A DNA stretch of 64,000 nt from NCBI RefSeq assembly GCF_051020985.1, contig NW_027475149.1:558001-622000 (forward strand), given 5' to 3'. The DNA is from Nomia melanderi. Taxonomy: Eukaryota > Arthropoda > Insecta > Hymenoptera > Halictidae. Below the pieces are notes generated by a model. That model did no database searches, was not told the DNA's origin, and saw only the letters and a list, made by a program, of their open reading frames with translations. The translations under genes were made by a program, and so were the position numbers. Below, in pieces: positions 1 through 13,318 of this stretch; within the stretch, counting starts at the first letter, position 1; each line of letters starts with the position of its first letter.

Positions 1-33
1 CAATGCACTTTGGTTTATTGCGCTATCTGTAAT

Positions 34-208
34 AGCACCCGAGATATCACCAGATATATGCTGGATTTTTACATGACCTTGGGTGACGGATTCCGAATAT
101 CTGTAATTTTCTCGGCCACTGGTGGTCCGAGGTCGTTCCTGCGGCACAGATTCATTCGCCAGTGCCTCCTACAGACAATGCACTTTGATTTATTGCGCTA
201 TCTCTAAT
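34..208 (+). repeat. Type-2 monomer
   Basis: First complete unit of the window. The marker 'gtgacggattccgaatatc' replaces the usual 'gtgtccggcccc' region. It has 'gctggatttttacatg', 'ggccactggtgg' and 'cctgcggcacag' and keeps the 175-bp length. The outer AT-rich arm is like that of standard units, so type-2 differs mainly between unit positions of about 26 and 130. Confidence 0.85.
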
Positions 209-733
209 AGCACCCGAGATATCACCAGATATATATTGAATTTTCCCCTGACCCTGAGTGTCCGGCCCCATTAGACTGTGGTTTTCCCGGCCCCTGGTGG
301 TCCGCGGTCGTTCCCGCTGCACAGATTCATGCGGCAGGGCCTCCTACAGACAATGCACTTTGATTTGTTGGGCTATCTGTAATAGCACCCGAGATATCAC
401 CAGATATATATTGGATTTTCCCCTGACCCTGAGTGTCCGGCCCCATGAGACGGTGGTTTTCTCGGCCCCTGGTGGTCGGAGGTCGTTCCTGCTGGCCAGA
501 TTCATTTGCCTGGGCCTCCTACAGACAATGCACTTTGGTTTATTGCGCTATCTCTAATAGCACCCGAGATATCACCAGATATATATTGGATTTTCCCCTG
601 ACCCTGAGTGTCCGGCCCCGTGAGTCGGTGGTTTTCTCGGCCCCTGGTGGTCCGAGGTAGTTCCCGCTGCCCAGATTCATGCGCCAGGGCCTCCTACAGA
701 CAATGCACTTTGGTTTATTGCGCTATCTCTAAT

Positions 734-908
734 AGCACCCGAGATATCACCAGATATTTGCTGGATTTTTACATGACCTTGGGTGACGGATTCCGAATAT
801 CTGTAATTTTCTCGGCCACTGGTGGTCCGAGGTCGTTCCTGCGGCACGGACTCATTCGCAAGGGCCTCCTACAGACAATGCACTTTGATTTATTGCGCTA
901 TCTGTAAT
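734..908 (+). repeat. Type-2 monomer
   Basis: Has 'atatttgctgg' in place of 'atatatgctgg' and 'ggcacggactcattcgcaag' in the 3' arm. The 'gcaaggg' ending is shared with type-2 units after 51 kb. Confidence 0.85.
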
Positions 909-1083
909 AGCACCCGAGATATCACCAGATATATATTGGGTTTTCCCCTGACCCTGAGTGTCCGGACCTATGAGACGGTGGTTTTCTCGGCCCCTGGTTG
1001 TCCGAGGTCGTTCCCGCTGCACAGATTCATGCGCCAGGGCCTCCTACAGACAATGGACTTTGATTTATTGCGCTATCTGTAAT

Positions 1084-1260
1084 AGCACCCGAGATATCAC
1101 CAGATATAAATATTGGATTTTTCCATGACCCTGAGTGTCCGGCCCCATGAGACGGTTGTTTCCTCCGCCCCTGGTGGTGCGAGGTCGTTCCCGCTGCACA
1201 GATTCATGCGCCAGGGCCTCCTACAGACAATGCACTTTGGTTTATTGCGCTATCTGTAAT
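1084..1260 (+). repeat. 177-bp monomer (two-base insertion)
   Basis: Reads 'cagatataaatattgg' where the usual unit has 'cagatatatattgg'. It is the only 177-bp unit found. It also has 'tttcctccgcccctgg' and 'ggtggtgcgagg'. Confidence 0.85.
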
Positions 1261-1435
1261 AGCACCCGAGATATCACCAGATATATGCTGGATTTTTACA
1301 TGACCTTGGGTGACGGATTCCGAATATCTGTAATTTTCTCGGCCACTGGTGGTCCGAGGTCGTTCCTGCGGCACAGATTCATTCGCCAGTGCCTCCTACA
1401 GACAATGCACTTTGATTTATTGCGCTATCTCTAAT
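1261..1435 (+). repeat. Type-2 monomer, last before a 34-kb gap
   Basis: Near-identical to 34-208, including 'cattcgccagtgcc'. The two lie 1,227 bp apart (7 units plus 2 bases). No further type-2 unit appears until 35738. Confidence 0.85.
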
Positions 1436-2660
1436 AGCACCCGAGATATCACCAGATATATATTGAATTTTCCCCTGACCCTGAGAGTCCGGCCCCATTA
1501 GACTGTGGTTTTCTCGGCCCCTGGTGGTCCGAGGACGTTCCCGTTGCACAGATTCATGCGCCAGGGCCTCCTGCAGATAATTCACTTTGGTTTATTGCGC
1601 TATCTGTGATAGCACCCGAGATATTACCAGATCTATATTGGATTTTCCCCTGACTCTGCGTGCCCGGCCCCATGAGACTGTGGTTTTCTCGGCCCCTGGT
1701 GGTCCGAGGTCGTTCCCGCTGCACAGATTCATGCGCCAGGGCCTCCTGCAGATAATGCACTTTGATTTATTGCGCTATCTGTAATAGCACCCGAGATATC
1801 ACCAGATATATATTGGATTTTTCACTGACCCTGAGTGTCCGGCCCCATGAGACTGTGGTTTTCTCGGCCCCTGGTGGTCCGAGGTCGTTCCCGCTGCACA
1901 GATTCATGCGCCAGGGCCTCCTGCAGATAATTCACTTTGGCTTATTGCGCTATCTCTAATAGCACCCGAGATATCACCAGATATATATTGGATTTTACCC
2001 TGACCCTGAGTGTCCGGCCCGATGAGACTGTGCTTTTCTCGGCCCCTGGTGGTCCGAGGTCGTTCCCGCTGCACAGATTCATGCGCCAGGACCTCCTACA
2101 GACAATGCACTTTGATTTATTGCGCTATCTGTAATAGCACCCGACATATCACCAGATATATATTGGATTTTACCCTGACCCTGAGTGTCCGGCCCCATGA
2201 GGCGGTCGTTGTCTCGGCCCCTGGCGGTCCGAGGACGTCCCCGCTGCACAGATTCATGCGCCAGGGCCTCCTACAGGTAATGCACTTTCATTTATTGCGC
2301 TATCTGTAATAGCACCCGAGATATCACCAGATATATATTGGATTTTCCCCTGACCCTGAGTGTCCGGCCCCTTGAGACTGTCGTTTTCTCGGCCCCTGGT
2401 GGTCCGAGATCGTTTCCGTTGCACAGATTCATGCGCCAGGGCCTCCTGCAGATAATTCACCTTGGTTTTTTGCGCTATCTCTAATAGCACCCGAGATATC
2501 ACCAGATATATATTGGATTTTCCCCTGACCCTGAGTGTCCGGCCCCATGAGACTGTAGTTTTCTCGGCCCCTGGTGGTCCTAGGTCGTTCCCGCTGCACA
2601 GATTCATGCGCCAGGGCCTCCTACAGACAATGCACTTTGATTTATTGCGTTATCTGTAAT

Positions 2661-2836
2661 AGCACCCGAGATATCACCACATATATATTGGATTTTTCCC
2701 TGACCCAGAGTGTCCGGCCCCCTCGAGACGGTGGTTTTCTCGGCCCCTGGTGTTCCGAGGTCGTTCCCGCTGCACAGCTTCAGGCGCCAGGGCCGCCTGC
2801 AGATAACTCACTTTGGTTTATTGCGCTATCTCTAAT
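2661..2836 (+). repeat. 176-bp XhoI-variant monomer
   Basis: Reads 'ggccccctcgagacgg' in place of 'ggccccatgagacgg': one extra base and a CTCGAG site at 2722-2727. It also has 'gacccagagtg' and 'cagcttcaggcgcc'. First of 11 such units, all between 2.6 and 33.2 kb. This one has 'ggtgttccgagg' and 'gggccgcctgc', unlike the others. Confidence 0.9.
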
Positions 2837-3711
2837 AGCACCCGAGATATCACCAGATATATATTGGATTTTTCCCTGACCCTGAGTGTCCGGCCCCATG
2901 AGACGGTGGTTTTCTCGGCCCCTGGTGGTCCGAGGTCGTTCCCGCTGCACAGATTCATGCGCCAGGGCCTCCTGCAGACAATGCACTTTGATTTATTGCG
3001 CTATCTGTTATAGCACCCGAGATATCACCAGATATATATTGGATTTTACCCTGACCCTGAGGGTCCGGCCCCATGAGACGGTCGTTGTCTCGGCCCCTGG
3101 AGGTCCGAGGACGTTCCCGCTGCACAGATACATGCGCCAGGGCCTCCTACAGGCAATGCACTTTGATTTATTGCGCTATCTGTAATAGCCCCCGAGATAT
3201 CACCAGATCTATATTGGATTTTCCCCTGACCCTGAGTGTCCGGCCCCATGAGACTGTGGTTTTCTCGGCCCCTGGTGGTCCGCGGTCGTTCCGGTTGCAC
3301 AGATTCATGCGCCAGGGCCTCCTGCAGATAATTCACTTTGGTTTATTGCGTTATCTCTAATAGCACCCGAGATATCACCAGATATATATTGGATTTTTCA
3401 CTGACCCTGAGCGTCTGGCCCCATGAGACGGTCGTTTTCTCGGCCCCTGGTGGTCCGAGGTCGTTCCCGCTGCACAGGTTCATGCGCCAGGGTCTCCTAC
3501 AGACAATGCACTTTGATTTATTGCGCTATCTGTAATAGCACCCGAGATATCACCACATATATATTGGATTTTTCACAGACCCTGAGTGTCCGGCCCCATG
3601 AGACGGTGGTTTTCTCGGTCCCTGGTGTTCCGAGGTCGTTCCCGCTGCACAGATTCATGCGCCAGGGCCTCCTACAGACAATGCACTTTGATTTATTGCG
3701 CTATCTCTAAT

Positions 3712-3885
3712 AGCACCCGAGATATCACCAGATATATATTGGATTTTCCCTAACCCTGAGTGTCCGGCCCAATGAGACTGTGGTTTTCTCGGCCCCTGGT
3801 GGTCCGAGGTCGTTCCCGCTGCACAGATTCATGCGCCAGGGCCTCCTACAGACAATGCACTTTGATTTATTGCGCTATCTCTAAT
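3712..3885 (+). repeat. 174-bp monomer, first of nine related units
   Basis: One base is missing in the 'ggattttccctaaccctg' region, followed by 'ggcccaatgag'. Related 174-bp units start at 7211, 10712, 11761, 16312, 17361, 21037, 26113 and 29613. Most read 'cctaaccctg'; those at 7211 and 29613 read 'cctgaccctg'. All share 'ggcccaatgag', so one ancestral deletion was spread by block duplication. Confidence 0.87.
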
Positions 3886-5110
3886 AGCACCCGAGATATC
3901 ACCAGATATATATTGGATTTTTCCCTGACCCTGAGTGTCCGGCCCCATGAGACGGTGGTTTTCTCGGCCCCTGGTGGTCCGAGGTCGTTCCCGCTGCACA
4001 GATTCATGCGCCAGGGCCTCCTGCAGATAATTCACTTTGGTTTATTGCGCTATCTCTAATAGCACCCGAGATATGACCAGATATATATTGGATTTTTCAC
4101 TGACCCTGAGCGTCCGGCCCCATGAGACGGTCGTTTTCTCGGCCCCTGGTGGTCCGAGGTCGTTCCCGCTGCACAGATTCATGCGCCAGGGCCTCCTACA
4201 GACAATGCACTTTGATTTATTGCGCTATCTGTTATAGCACCCGAGATATCACCAGATATATATTGGATTTTACCCTGACCCTGAGTGTCCGGCCCCATGA
4301 GACGGTCGTTGTCTCGGCCCCTGGAGGTCCGACGACGTTCCCGCTGCACAGTTTCATGCGCCAGGGCCTCCTACAGGTAATGCACTTTGATTTATTGCGC
4401 TATCTGTAATAGCACCCGAGATATCACCAGATCTATATTGGATTTTCCCCTGACCCTGAGTGTCCGGCCCCATGAGACTGTGGTTTTCTCGGCCCCTGGT
4501 GGTCCGAGGACGTTCCCGTTGCACAGATTCATGCGCCAGGGCCTCCTGCAGATAATTCACTTTGGTTTATTGCGCTATCTGTGATAGCACCCGAGATATT
4601 ACCAGATCTATATTGGATTTTCCCCTGACTCTGCGTGCCCGGCCCCATGAGACTGTGGTTTTCTCGGCCCCTGGTGGTCCGAGGTCGTTCCCGTTGCACA
4701 GATTCATGCGCCAGGGCCTCCTGTAGATAATTCACCTTGGTTTATTGCGCTATCTCTAATAGCACCCGAGATATCACCAGATATATAATGGATTTTTCAC
4801 TGACCCTGAGCGTCCGGACCCATGAGACGGTCGTTTTCTCGGCCCCTGGTGGTCCGAGGTCGTTCCCGCTGCACAGGTTCATGCGCTAGGGTCTCCTACA
4901 GACAATGCACTTTGATTTATTGCGCTATCTGTAATAGCACCCGAGATATCACCACATATATATTGGATTTTTCACTGACCCTGAGTGTCCGGCCCCATGA
5001 GGCGGTCGTTTTCTCGGCCCCTAGTGGTCCGAGGTCGTTCCCGCTGCACAGATTCATGCGCCAGGGCCTCCTACAGACAATGCACTTTGATTTATTGCGC
5101 TATCTGTAAT

Positions 5111-5285
5111 AGCACCCGAGATATCACCAGATATATATTGGATTTTACCCTGACCCTGAGTGTCCGGCCCCATGAGACTGTGGTTTTTTCGGCCCCTGGT
5201 TGTCCGAGGTCGTTCCCGCTGCACAGATTCATGCGCCAGGGCCTCCTGCAGATAATTCACTTTGGTTTATTGCGCTATCTGTAAT
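5111..5285 (+). repeat. Single-monomer tandem duplication, copy 1
   Basis: Identical to 5286-5460 except one base near the end ('ctgtaat' against 'ctctaat'). Both share the unusual 'gttttttcggcccctgg' and 'tggttgtccgagg'. A one-unit slip is the simplest origin. Confidence 0.85.
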
Positions 5286-5460
5286 AGCACCCGAGATATC
5301 ACCAGATATATATTGGATTTTACCCTGACCCTGAGTGTCCGGCCCCATGAGACTGTGGTTTTTTCGGCCCCTGGTTGTCCGAGGTCGTTCCCGCTGCACA
5401 GATTCATGCGCCAGGGCCTCCTGCAGATAATTCACTTTGGTTTATTGCGCTATCTCTAAT
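5286..5460 (+). repeat. Single-monomer tandem duplication, copy 2
   Basis: Neighbour copy of 5111-5285. Confidence 0.85.
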
Positions 5461-5477
5461 AGCACCCGAGATATCAG

Positions 5478-6680
5478 CAGATATATATTGGATTTTTCAC
5501 TGACCCTCAGTGACCGGCCCCATGAGACGGTAGTTTTCTCGGCCCCTGGTGGTCCGAGGTCGTTCCCGCTGCACAGAATCATGCGCCAGGGCCTCCTGCA
5601 GATAATTCACTTTGGTTTATTGCGCTATCTCTAATAGCTCCCGAGTTATCACCAGATATATATTGGATTTTCCCCTGACCCTGAGTGTCCGGCCCGATGA
5701 GACTGTGGTTTTCTCGGCCCCTGGTGGTCCGAGGTCGTTCCCGCTGCACAGATTCATGCGCCAGGGCCTCCTACAGACAATGCACTTTGATTTATTGCGC
5801 TATCTGTAATAGCACCCGAGATATCAGCAGATATATGTTGGATTTTTCACTGACCCTGAGTGTACGGCCCCATGAGACGGTCGTTTTCTCGGCCCCTGGT
5901 GGTCCGAGGTCGTTGCCGCTGCACAGATTCATGCGCCAGGGCCTCCTGCAGATAACTCACTTTGGTTTATTGCGCTATCTCTAATAGCACCCGAGATATC
6001 ACCAGATATATATTGGATTTTCCCCTGACCCTGAGTGTCCGGCCCCATGAGACTGTGGTTTTCTCGGCCCCTGGTGGTCCGAGGACGTTCCCATTGCACA
6101 GATTCATGCGCCAGGGCCTCCTGCAGATAATTCACTTTGGTTTATTGCGCTATCTGTGATAGCACCCGAGATATCACCAGATCTATATTGGATTTTCCCC
6201 TGACTCTGAGTGCCCGGCCCCATGAGACTGTGGTTTTCTCGGCCCCTGGTGGTCCGAGGTCGTTCCCGTTGCACAGATTCATGCGCCAGGGCCTCCTGCA
6301 GATAATTCACCTTGGTTTATTGCGCTATCTCTAATAGCACCCGAGATATCACCAGATATATATTGGATTTTTCACTGACCCTGAGCGTCCGGACCCATGA
6401 GACGGTCGTTTTCTCGGCCCCTGGTGGTCCGAGGTCGTTCCCGCTGCACAGGTTCATGCGCCAGGGTCTCCTACAGACAATGCACTTTGATTTATTGCGC
6501 TATCTGTAATAGCACCCGAGATATCACCACATATATATTGGATTTTTCACTGACCCTGAGTGTCCGGCCCCATGAGGCGGTCGTTTTCTCGGCCCCTGGT
6601 GGTCCGAGGTCGTTCCCGCTGCACAGATTCATGCGCCAGGGCCTCCTACAGACAATGCACTTTGATTTATTGCGCTATCT
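5478..6680 (+). repeat. 1,203-bp block, copy 1 (offset 2,975 bp)
   Basis: Matches 8453-9655 (17 monomers apart). Differences seen: 'tagctcccg' near 5636 against 'tagcacccg', and 'cccattgcac' near 6090 against 'cccgttgcac'. The right edge is the switch from 'ctggaat' to 'ctctaat'. Confidence 0.82.
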
Positions 6681-6844
6681 GGAATAGCACCCGAGATATC
6701 ACCAGATATATATTGGATTTTCCCCTGACCCTGAGTGTCCGGCCCCATGAGACTGTGGTTTTCTCGGCCCCTGGTCGTCCGAGGTCGTTCCCGCTGCACA
6801 GATTCATGCGCCAGGGCCTTCTACAGACAATGCACTTTGATTTA

Positions 6845-8275
6845 TTGCGCTATCTGTAATAGCACCCGAGATATCACCAGATATATATTGGATTTTACCC
6901 TGACCCTGAGGGTCCGGCCCCATGAGACGGTCGTTGTCTCGGCCCCTGGTGGTCCGAGGACGTTCCCGCTGCACAGATACATGCGCCAGGGCCTCCTACA
7001 GGCAATGCACTTTGATTTATTGCGCTATCTGTAATAGCACCCGAGATATCACCAGATCTATATTGGATTTTCCCCTGACCCTGAGTGTCCGGCCCCATGA
7101 GACTGTGGTTTTCTCGGCCCCTGGTGGTCCGCGGTCATTCCCGCTGCACAGATTCATACGCCAGGGCCTCCTACAGACAATGCACTTTGATTTATTGCGC
7201 TATCTCTAATAGCACCCGAGATATCACCAGATATATATTGGATTTTCCCTGACCCTGAGTGTCCGGCCCAATGAGACTGTGGTTTTCTCGGCCCCTGGTG
7301 GTCCGAGGTCGTTCCCGCTGTACAGATTCATGCGCCAGGGCCTCCTACAGACAATGCACTTTGATTTATTGCGCTATCTGTAATAGCACCCGGGATATCA
7401 AGAGATATATACTGGATTTTCCCCTGACCTTGAGTGTCCGGCCCAATGAGACTGTGGTTCTCTCGGCCCCTGGTGGTCCGAGGTCGTTCCCGCTGCACAG
7501 ATTCATGCGCCAGGGCCTCCTACAGACAATGCACTTTGATTTATTGCGCTATCTGTAATAGCACCCGAGATATCACCAGATATATATTGGATTTTTCACT
7601 GACCCTGAGTGTCCGGCCCCATGAGACGATCGATTTCTCGGCCCCTGGTGGTCCGAGGACGTTCCCGCTGCACACATTCATGCGCCAGGGCCTCCTGCAG
7701 ATAATTCACTTTGGTTTATTGCGCTATCTCTGATAGCACCCGAGATATCACCAGATATATATTGGATTTTCCCCTGACCCTGAGAGTCCGGCCCCATGAG
7801 ACTGTAGTTTTCTCGGCCCCTGGTGGTCCGAGGTGGTCCCCGCTGCACAGATTCATGCGCCAGGGCCTCCTGCAGATAATTCACTTTGGCTTATTGCGCT
7901 ATCTCTAATAGCACCCGAGATATCACCAGATATATATTGGATTTTACCCTGACCCTGAGTGTCCGGCCCCATGAGACTGTGCTTTTCTCGGCCCCTGGTG
8001 GTCCGAGGTCGTTCCCGCTGCACAGATTCATGCGCCAGGACCTCCTACAGACAATGAACTTTGATTTATTGCGCTATCTGTAATAGCACCCGACATATCA
8101 CCAGATATATATTGGATTTTACCCTGACCCTGAGTGTCCGGCCCCATGAGACGGTCGTTGTCTCGGCCCCTGGCGGTCCGAGGACGTCCCCGCTGCACAG
8201 ATTCATGCGCCAGGGCCTCCTACAGACAATGCACTTTCATTTATTGCGCTATCTGTAATAGCACCCGAGATATCA
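6845..8275 (+). repeat. ~1.4-kb block, copy 1 (offset 22,402 bp)
   Basis: Matches about 29247-30677. The shared 174-bp unit at 7211-7384 and 29613-29786 and the rare 'gggatatcaagagatat' (near 7392 and 29794) show common descent rather than generic satellite similarity. Edges are approximate and more than ten single-base differences are visible. The left 0.4-0.6 kb also matches about 34.05-34.5 kb at an offset of 27,302 bp. Confidence 0.78.
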
Positions 8276-8435
8276 CCACATATATATTGGATTTTTCCCT
8301 GACCCAGAGTGTCCGGCCCCCTCGAGACGGTGGTTTTCTCGGCCCCTGGTGGTCCGAGGTCGTTCCCGCTGCACAGCTTCAGGCGCCAGGGCCTCCTGCA
8401 GATAACTCACTTTGGTTTATTGCGCTATCTCTAAT
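8260..8435 (+). repeat. 176-bp XhoI-variant monomer
   Basis: CTCGAG at 8321-8326. The flanking unit to the left is the 'gacatatcacc' form. Confidence 0.9.
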
Positions 8436-8452
8436 AGCACCCGAGATATCAC

Positions 8453-9655
8453 CAGATATATATTGGATTTTTCACTGACCCTCAGTGACCGGCCCCATGA
8501 GACGGTAGTTTTCTCGGCCCCTGGTGGTCCGAGGTCGTTCCCGCTGCACAGAATCATGCGCCAGGGCCTCCTGCAGATAATTCACTTTGGTTTATTGCGC
8601 TATCTCTAATAGCACCCGAGTTATCACCAGATATATATTGGATTTTCCCCTGACCCTGAGTGTCCGGCCCGATGAGACTGTGGTTTTCTCGGCCCCTGGT
8701 GGTCCGAGGTCGTTCCCGCTGCACAGATTCATGCGCCAGGGCCTCCTACAGACAATGCACTTTGATTTATTGCGCTATCTGTAATAGCACCCGAGATATC
8801 AGCAGATATATGTTGGATTTTTCACTGACCCTGAGTGTACGGCCCCATGAGACGGTCGTTTTCTCGGCCCCTGGTGGTCCGAGGTCGTTGCCGCTGCACA
8901 GATTCATGCGCCAGGGCCTCCTGCAGATAACTCACTTTGGTTTATTGCGCTATCTCTAATAGCACCCGAGATATCACCAGATATATATTGGATTTTCCCC
9001 TGACCCTGAGTGTCCGGCCCCATGAGACTGTGGTTTTCTCGGCCCCTGGTGGTCCGAGGACGTTCCCGTTGCACAGATTCATGCGCCAGGGCCTCCTGCA
9101 GATAATTCACTTTGGTTTATTGCGCTATCTGTGATAGCACCCGAGATATCACCAGATCTATATTGGATTTTCCCCTGACTCTGAGTGCCCGGCCCCATGA
9201 GACTGTGGTTTTCTCGGCCCCTGGTGGTCCGAGGTCGTTCCCGTTGCACAGATTCATGCGCCAGGGCCTCCTGCAGATAATTCACCTTGGTTTATTGCGC
9301 TATCTCTAATAGCACCCGAGATATCACCAGATATATATTGGATTTTTCACTGACCCTGAGCGTCCGGACCCATGAGACGGTCGTTTTCTCGGCCCCTGGT
9401 GGTCCGAGGTCGTTCCCGCTGCACAGGTTCATGCGCCAGGGTCTCCTACAGACAATGCACTTTGATTTATTGCGCTATCTGTAATAGCACCCGAGATATC
9501 ACCACATATATATTGGATTTTTCACTGACCCTGAGTGTCCGGCCCCATGAGGCGGTCGTTTTCTCGGCCCCTGGTGGTCCGAGGTCGTTCCCGCTGCACA
9601 GATTCATGCGCCAGGGCCTCCTACAGACAATGCACTTTGATTTATTGCGCTATCT
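8453..9655 (+). repeat. 1,203-bp block, copy 2 (offset 2,975 bp)
   Basis: Second copy of 5478-6680. Part of it recurs again 5,250 bp further on (8904-9484 against 14154-14734). Confidence 0.82.
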
Positions 9656-12294
9656 CTAATAGCACCCGAGATATCACCAGATATATATTGGATTTTCCCC
9701 TGACCCTGAGTGTCCGGCCCCATGAGACTGTAGTTTTCTCGGCCCCTGGTGGTCCTAGGTCGTTCCCGCTGCACAGATTCATGCGCCAGGGCCTCCTACA
9801 GACAATGCACTTTGATTTATTGCGTTATCTGTAATAGCACCCGAGATATCACCACATATATATTGGATTTTTCCCTGACCCAGAGTGTCCGGCCCCCTCG
9901 AGACGGTGGTTTTCTCGGCCCCTGGTGGTCCGAGGTCGTTCCCGCTGCACAGCTTCAGGCGCCAGGGCCTCCTGCAGATAACTCACTTTGGTAAATTGCG
10001 CTATCTCTAATAGCACCCGAGATATCACCAGATATATATTGGATTTTTCCCTGACCCTGAGTGTCCGGCCCCATGAGACGGTGGTTTTCTCGGCCCCTGG
10101 TGGTCCGAGGTCGTTCCCGCTGCACAGATTCATGCGCCAGGGCCTCCTGCAGATAATTCACTTTGGTTTATTGCGCTATCTCTAATAGCACCCGAGATAT
10201 GACCAGATATATATTGGATTTTTCACTGACCCTGAGCGTCCGGCCCCATGAGACGGTCGTTTTCTCGGCCCCTGGTGGTCCGAGGTCGTTCCCGCTGCAC
10301 AGATTCATGCGCCAGGGCCTCCTACAGACAATGCACTTTGATTTATTGCGCTATCTGTTATAGCACCCGAGATATCACCAGATATATATTGGATTTTACC
10401 CTGACCCTGAGTGTCCGGCCCCATGAGACGGTCGTTGTCTCGGCCCCTGGAGGTCCGACGACGTTCCCGCTGCACAGTTTCATGCGCCAGGGCCTCCTAC
10501 AGGTAATGCACTTTGATTTATTGCGCTATCTGTAATAGCACCCGAGATATCACCAGATCTATATTGGATTTTCCCCTGACCCTGAGTGTCCGGCCCCATG
10601 AGACTGTGGTTTTCTCGGCCCCTGGTGGTCCGAGGTCGTTCCGGCTGCACAGATTCATGCGCCAGGGCCTCCTACAGACAATGCACTTTGATTTATTGCG
10701 CTATCTCTAATAGCACCCGAGATATCACCAGATATATATTGGATTATCCCTAACCCTGAGTGTCCGGCCCAATGAGGCGGTCGTTTTCTCGGCCCCTAGT
10801 GGTCCGAGGTCGTTCCCGCTGCACAGATTCATGCGCCAGGGCCTCCTACAGACAATGCACTTTGATTTATTGCGCTATCTGTAATAGCACACGAGATATC
10901 ACCAGATATATATTGGATTTTACCCTGACCCTGAGTGTCCGGCCCCATGAGACTGTGGTTTTCTCGGCCCCTGGTGGTCCGAGGTCGTTCCCGCTGCACA
11001 GATTCATGCGCCAGGGCCTCCTGCAGATAATTCACTTTGGTTTATTGCGCTATCTCTAATAGCACCCGAGGTATGACCAGATATATATTGGATTTTTCAC
11101 TGACCCTCAGTGACCGGCCCCATGAGACGGTAGTTTTCTCGGCCCCTGGTGGTCCGAGGTCGTTCCCGCTGCACAGAATCATGCGCCAGGGCCTCCTGCA
11201 GATAATTCACTTTGGTTTATTGCGCTATCTCTAATAGCACCCGAGTTATCACCAGATATATATTGGATTTTTCCCTGACCCTGAGTGTCCGGCCCCATGA
11301 GACGGTGGTTTTCTCGGCCCCTGGTGGTCCGAGGTCGTTCCCGCTGCACAGATTCATGCGCCAGGGCCTCCTGCAGATAATTCACTTTGGTTTATTGCGC
11401 TATCTCTAATAGCACCCGAGATATGACCAGATATATATTGGATTTTTCACTGACCCTGAGCGTCCGGCCCCATGAGACGGTCGTTTTCTCGGCCCCTGGT
11501 GGTCCGAGGTCGTTCCCGCTGCGCAGATTCATGCGCCAGGGCCTCCTACAGACAATGCACTTTGATTTATTGCGCTATCTGTTATAGCACCCGAGATATC
11601 ACCAGATATATATTGGATTTTACCCTGACCCTGAGTGTCCGGCCCCATGAGACTGTGGTTTTCTCGGCCCCTGGAGGTCCGACGACGTTCCCGCTGCACA
11701 GTTTCATGCGCCAGGGCCTCCTACAGACAATGCACTTTGATTTATTGCGCTATCTCTAATAGCACCCGAGATATCACCAGATATATATTGGATTTTCCCT
11801 AACCCTGAGTGTCCGGCCCAATGAGGCGGTCGTTTTCTCGGCCCCTAGTGGTCCGAGGTCGTTCCCGCTGCACAGATTCATGCGCCAGGGCCTCCTACAG
11901 ACAATGCACTTTGATTTATTGCGCTATCTGTAATAGCACACGAGATATCACCAGATATATATTGGATTTTACCCTGACCCTGAGTGTCCGGCCCCATGAG
12001 ACTGTGGTTTTTTCGGCCCCTGGTTGTCCGAGGTCGTTCCCGCTGCACAGATTCATGCGCCAGGGACTCCTGCAGATAATTCACTTTGGTTTATTGCGCT
12101 ATCTCTAATAGCACCCGAGATATCAGCAGATATATATTGGATTTTTCACTGACCCTCAGTGACCGGCCCCATGTGACGGTAGTTTTCTCGGCCCCTGGTG
12201 GTCCGAGGTCGTTCCCGCTGCACAGAATCATGCGCCAGGGCCTCCTGCAGATAATTCACTTCGGTTTATTGCGCTATCTCTAATAGCACCCGAG
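9645..12294 (+). repeat. 2,650-bp block, copy 1 (offset 5,600 bp)
   Basis: Matches 15245-17894 at a constant offset of 5,600 bp (32 monomers). Differences seen include 'gtaaattg' against 'gtttattg' near 9992, and single bases near 12219 and 12262. Shared rarities include 'gcacacgag' near 10888 and 'cgctgcgcag' near 11519. It contains one 176-bp and two 174-bp monomers, which cancel one another only in part. Confidence 0.85.
9836..10011 (+). repeat. 176-bp XhoI-variant monomer
   Basis: CTCGAG at 9897-9902. Has a private 'ggtaaattgcg' near 9990. Confidence 0.9.
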
Positions 12295-13318
12295 TTATCA
12301 CCAGATATATATTGGATTTTCCCCTGACCCTGAGTGTCGGGCCCCATGAGACTGTGGTTTTCTCGGCCCCTGGTGGTCCGAGGTCGTTCCCGCTGCACAG
12401 ATTCATGCGCCAGGGCCTCCTACAGACAATGCACTTTGATTTATTGCGCTATCTGTAATAGCACCCGAGATATCAGCAGATATATGTTGGATTTTTCACC
12501 GACCCTGAGTGTACGGCCCCATGAGACGGTCGTTTTCTCGGCCCCTGGTGGTCCGAGGTCGTTGCCGCTGCACAGATTCATGCGCCAGGGCCTCCTGCAG
12601 ATAACTCACTTTGGTTTATTGCGCTATCTGTGATAGCACCCGAGATATCACCAGATCTATATTGGATTTTCCCCTGACTCTGAGTGCCCGGCCCCATGAG
12701 ACTGTGGTTTTCTCGGCCCCTGGTGGTCCGATGTCGTTCCCGTTGCACAGATTCATGCGCCAGGGCCTCCTGCAGATAATTCACCTTGGTTTATTGCGCT
12801 ATCTCTAATAGCACCCGAGATATCACCAGATATATATTGGATTTTTCACTGACCCTGAGCGTCCGGACCCATGAGACGGTCGTTTTCTCGGCCCCTGGTG
12901 GTCCGAGGTCGTTCCCGCTGCACAGGTTCATGCGCCAGGGTCTCCTACAGACAATGCACTTTGATTTATTGCGCTATCTGTAATAGCACCCGAGATATCA
13001 CCACATATATATTGGATTTTTCACTGACCCTGAGTGTCCGGCCCCATGAGACTGTGGTTTTTTCGGCCCCTGGTGGTCCGAGGTCGTTCCCGCTGCACAG
13101 ATTCATGCGCCAGGGCCTCCTGCAGATAATTCACTTTGGTTTATTGCGCTATCTCTAATAGCACCCGAGATATCAGCAGATATATATTGGATTTTTCACT
13201 GACCCTCAGTGACCGGCCCCATGAGACGGTAGTTTTCTCGGCCCCTGGTGGTCCGAGATCGTTTCCGTTGCACAGATTCATGCGCCAGGGCCTCCTGCAG
13301 ATAATTCACCTTGGTTTT

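Larger units (their letters stand above)
1..1435 (+). repeat. Array domain 1: mixed standard and type-2 monomers
   Basis: Eight complete monomers follow a 33-bp partial one. Three (34-208, 734-908, 1261-1435) are type-2; the rest are standard. Markers seen here, such as 'ggccccgtgagtcggtgg' near 614 and 'ggtggtcggaggtcg' near 470, recur only after 50 kb (54171 and 58721 for the first; 57353, 59803 and 63652 for the second). This edge therefore belongs to the same sublineage as the far end of the window. It may be the margin of a larger type-2-bearing array to the left of the window. Confidence 0.8.
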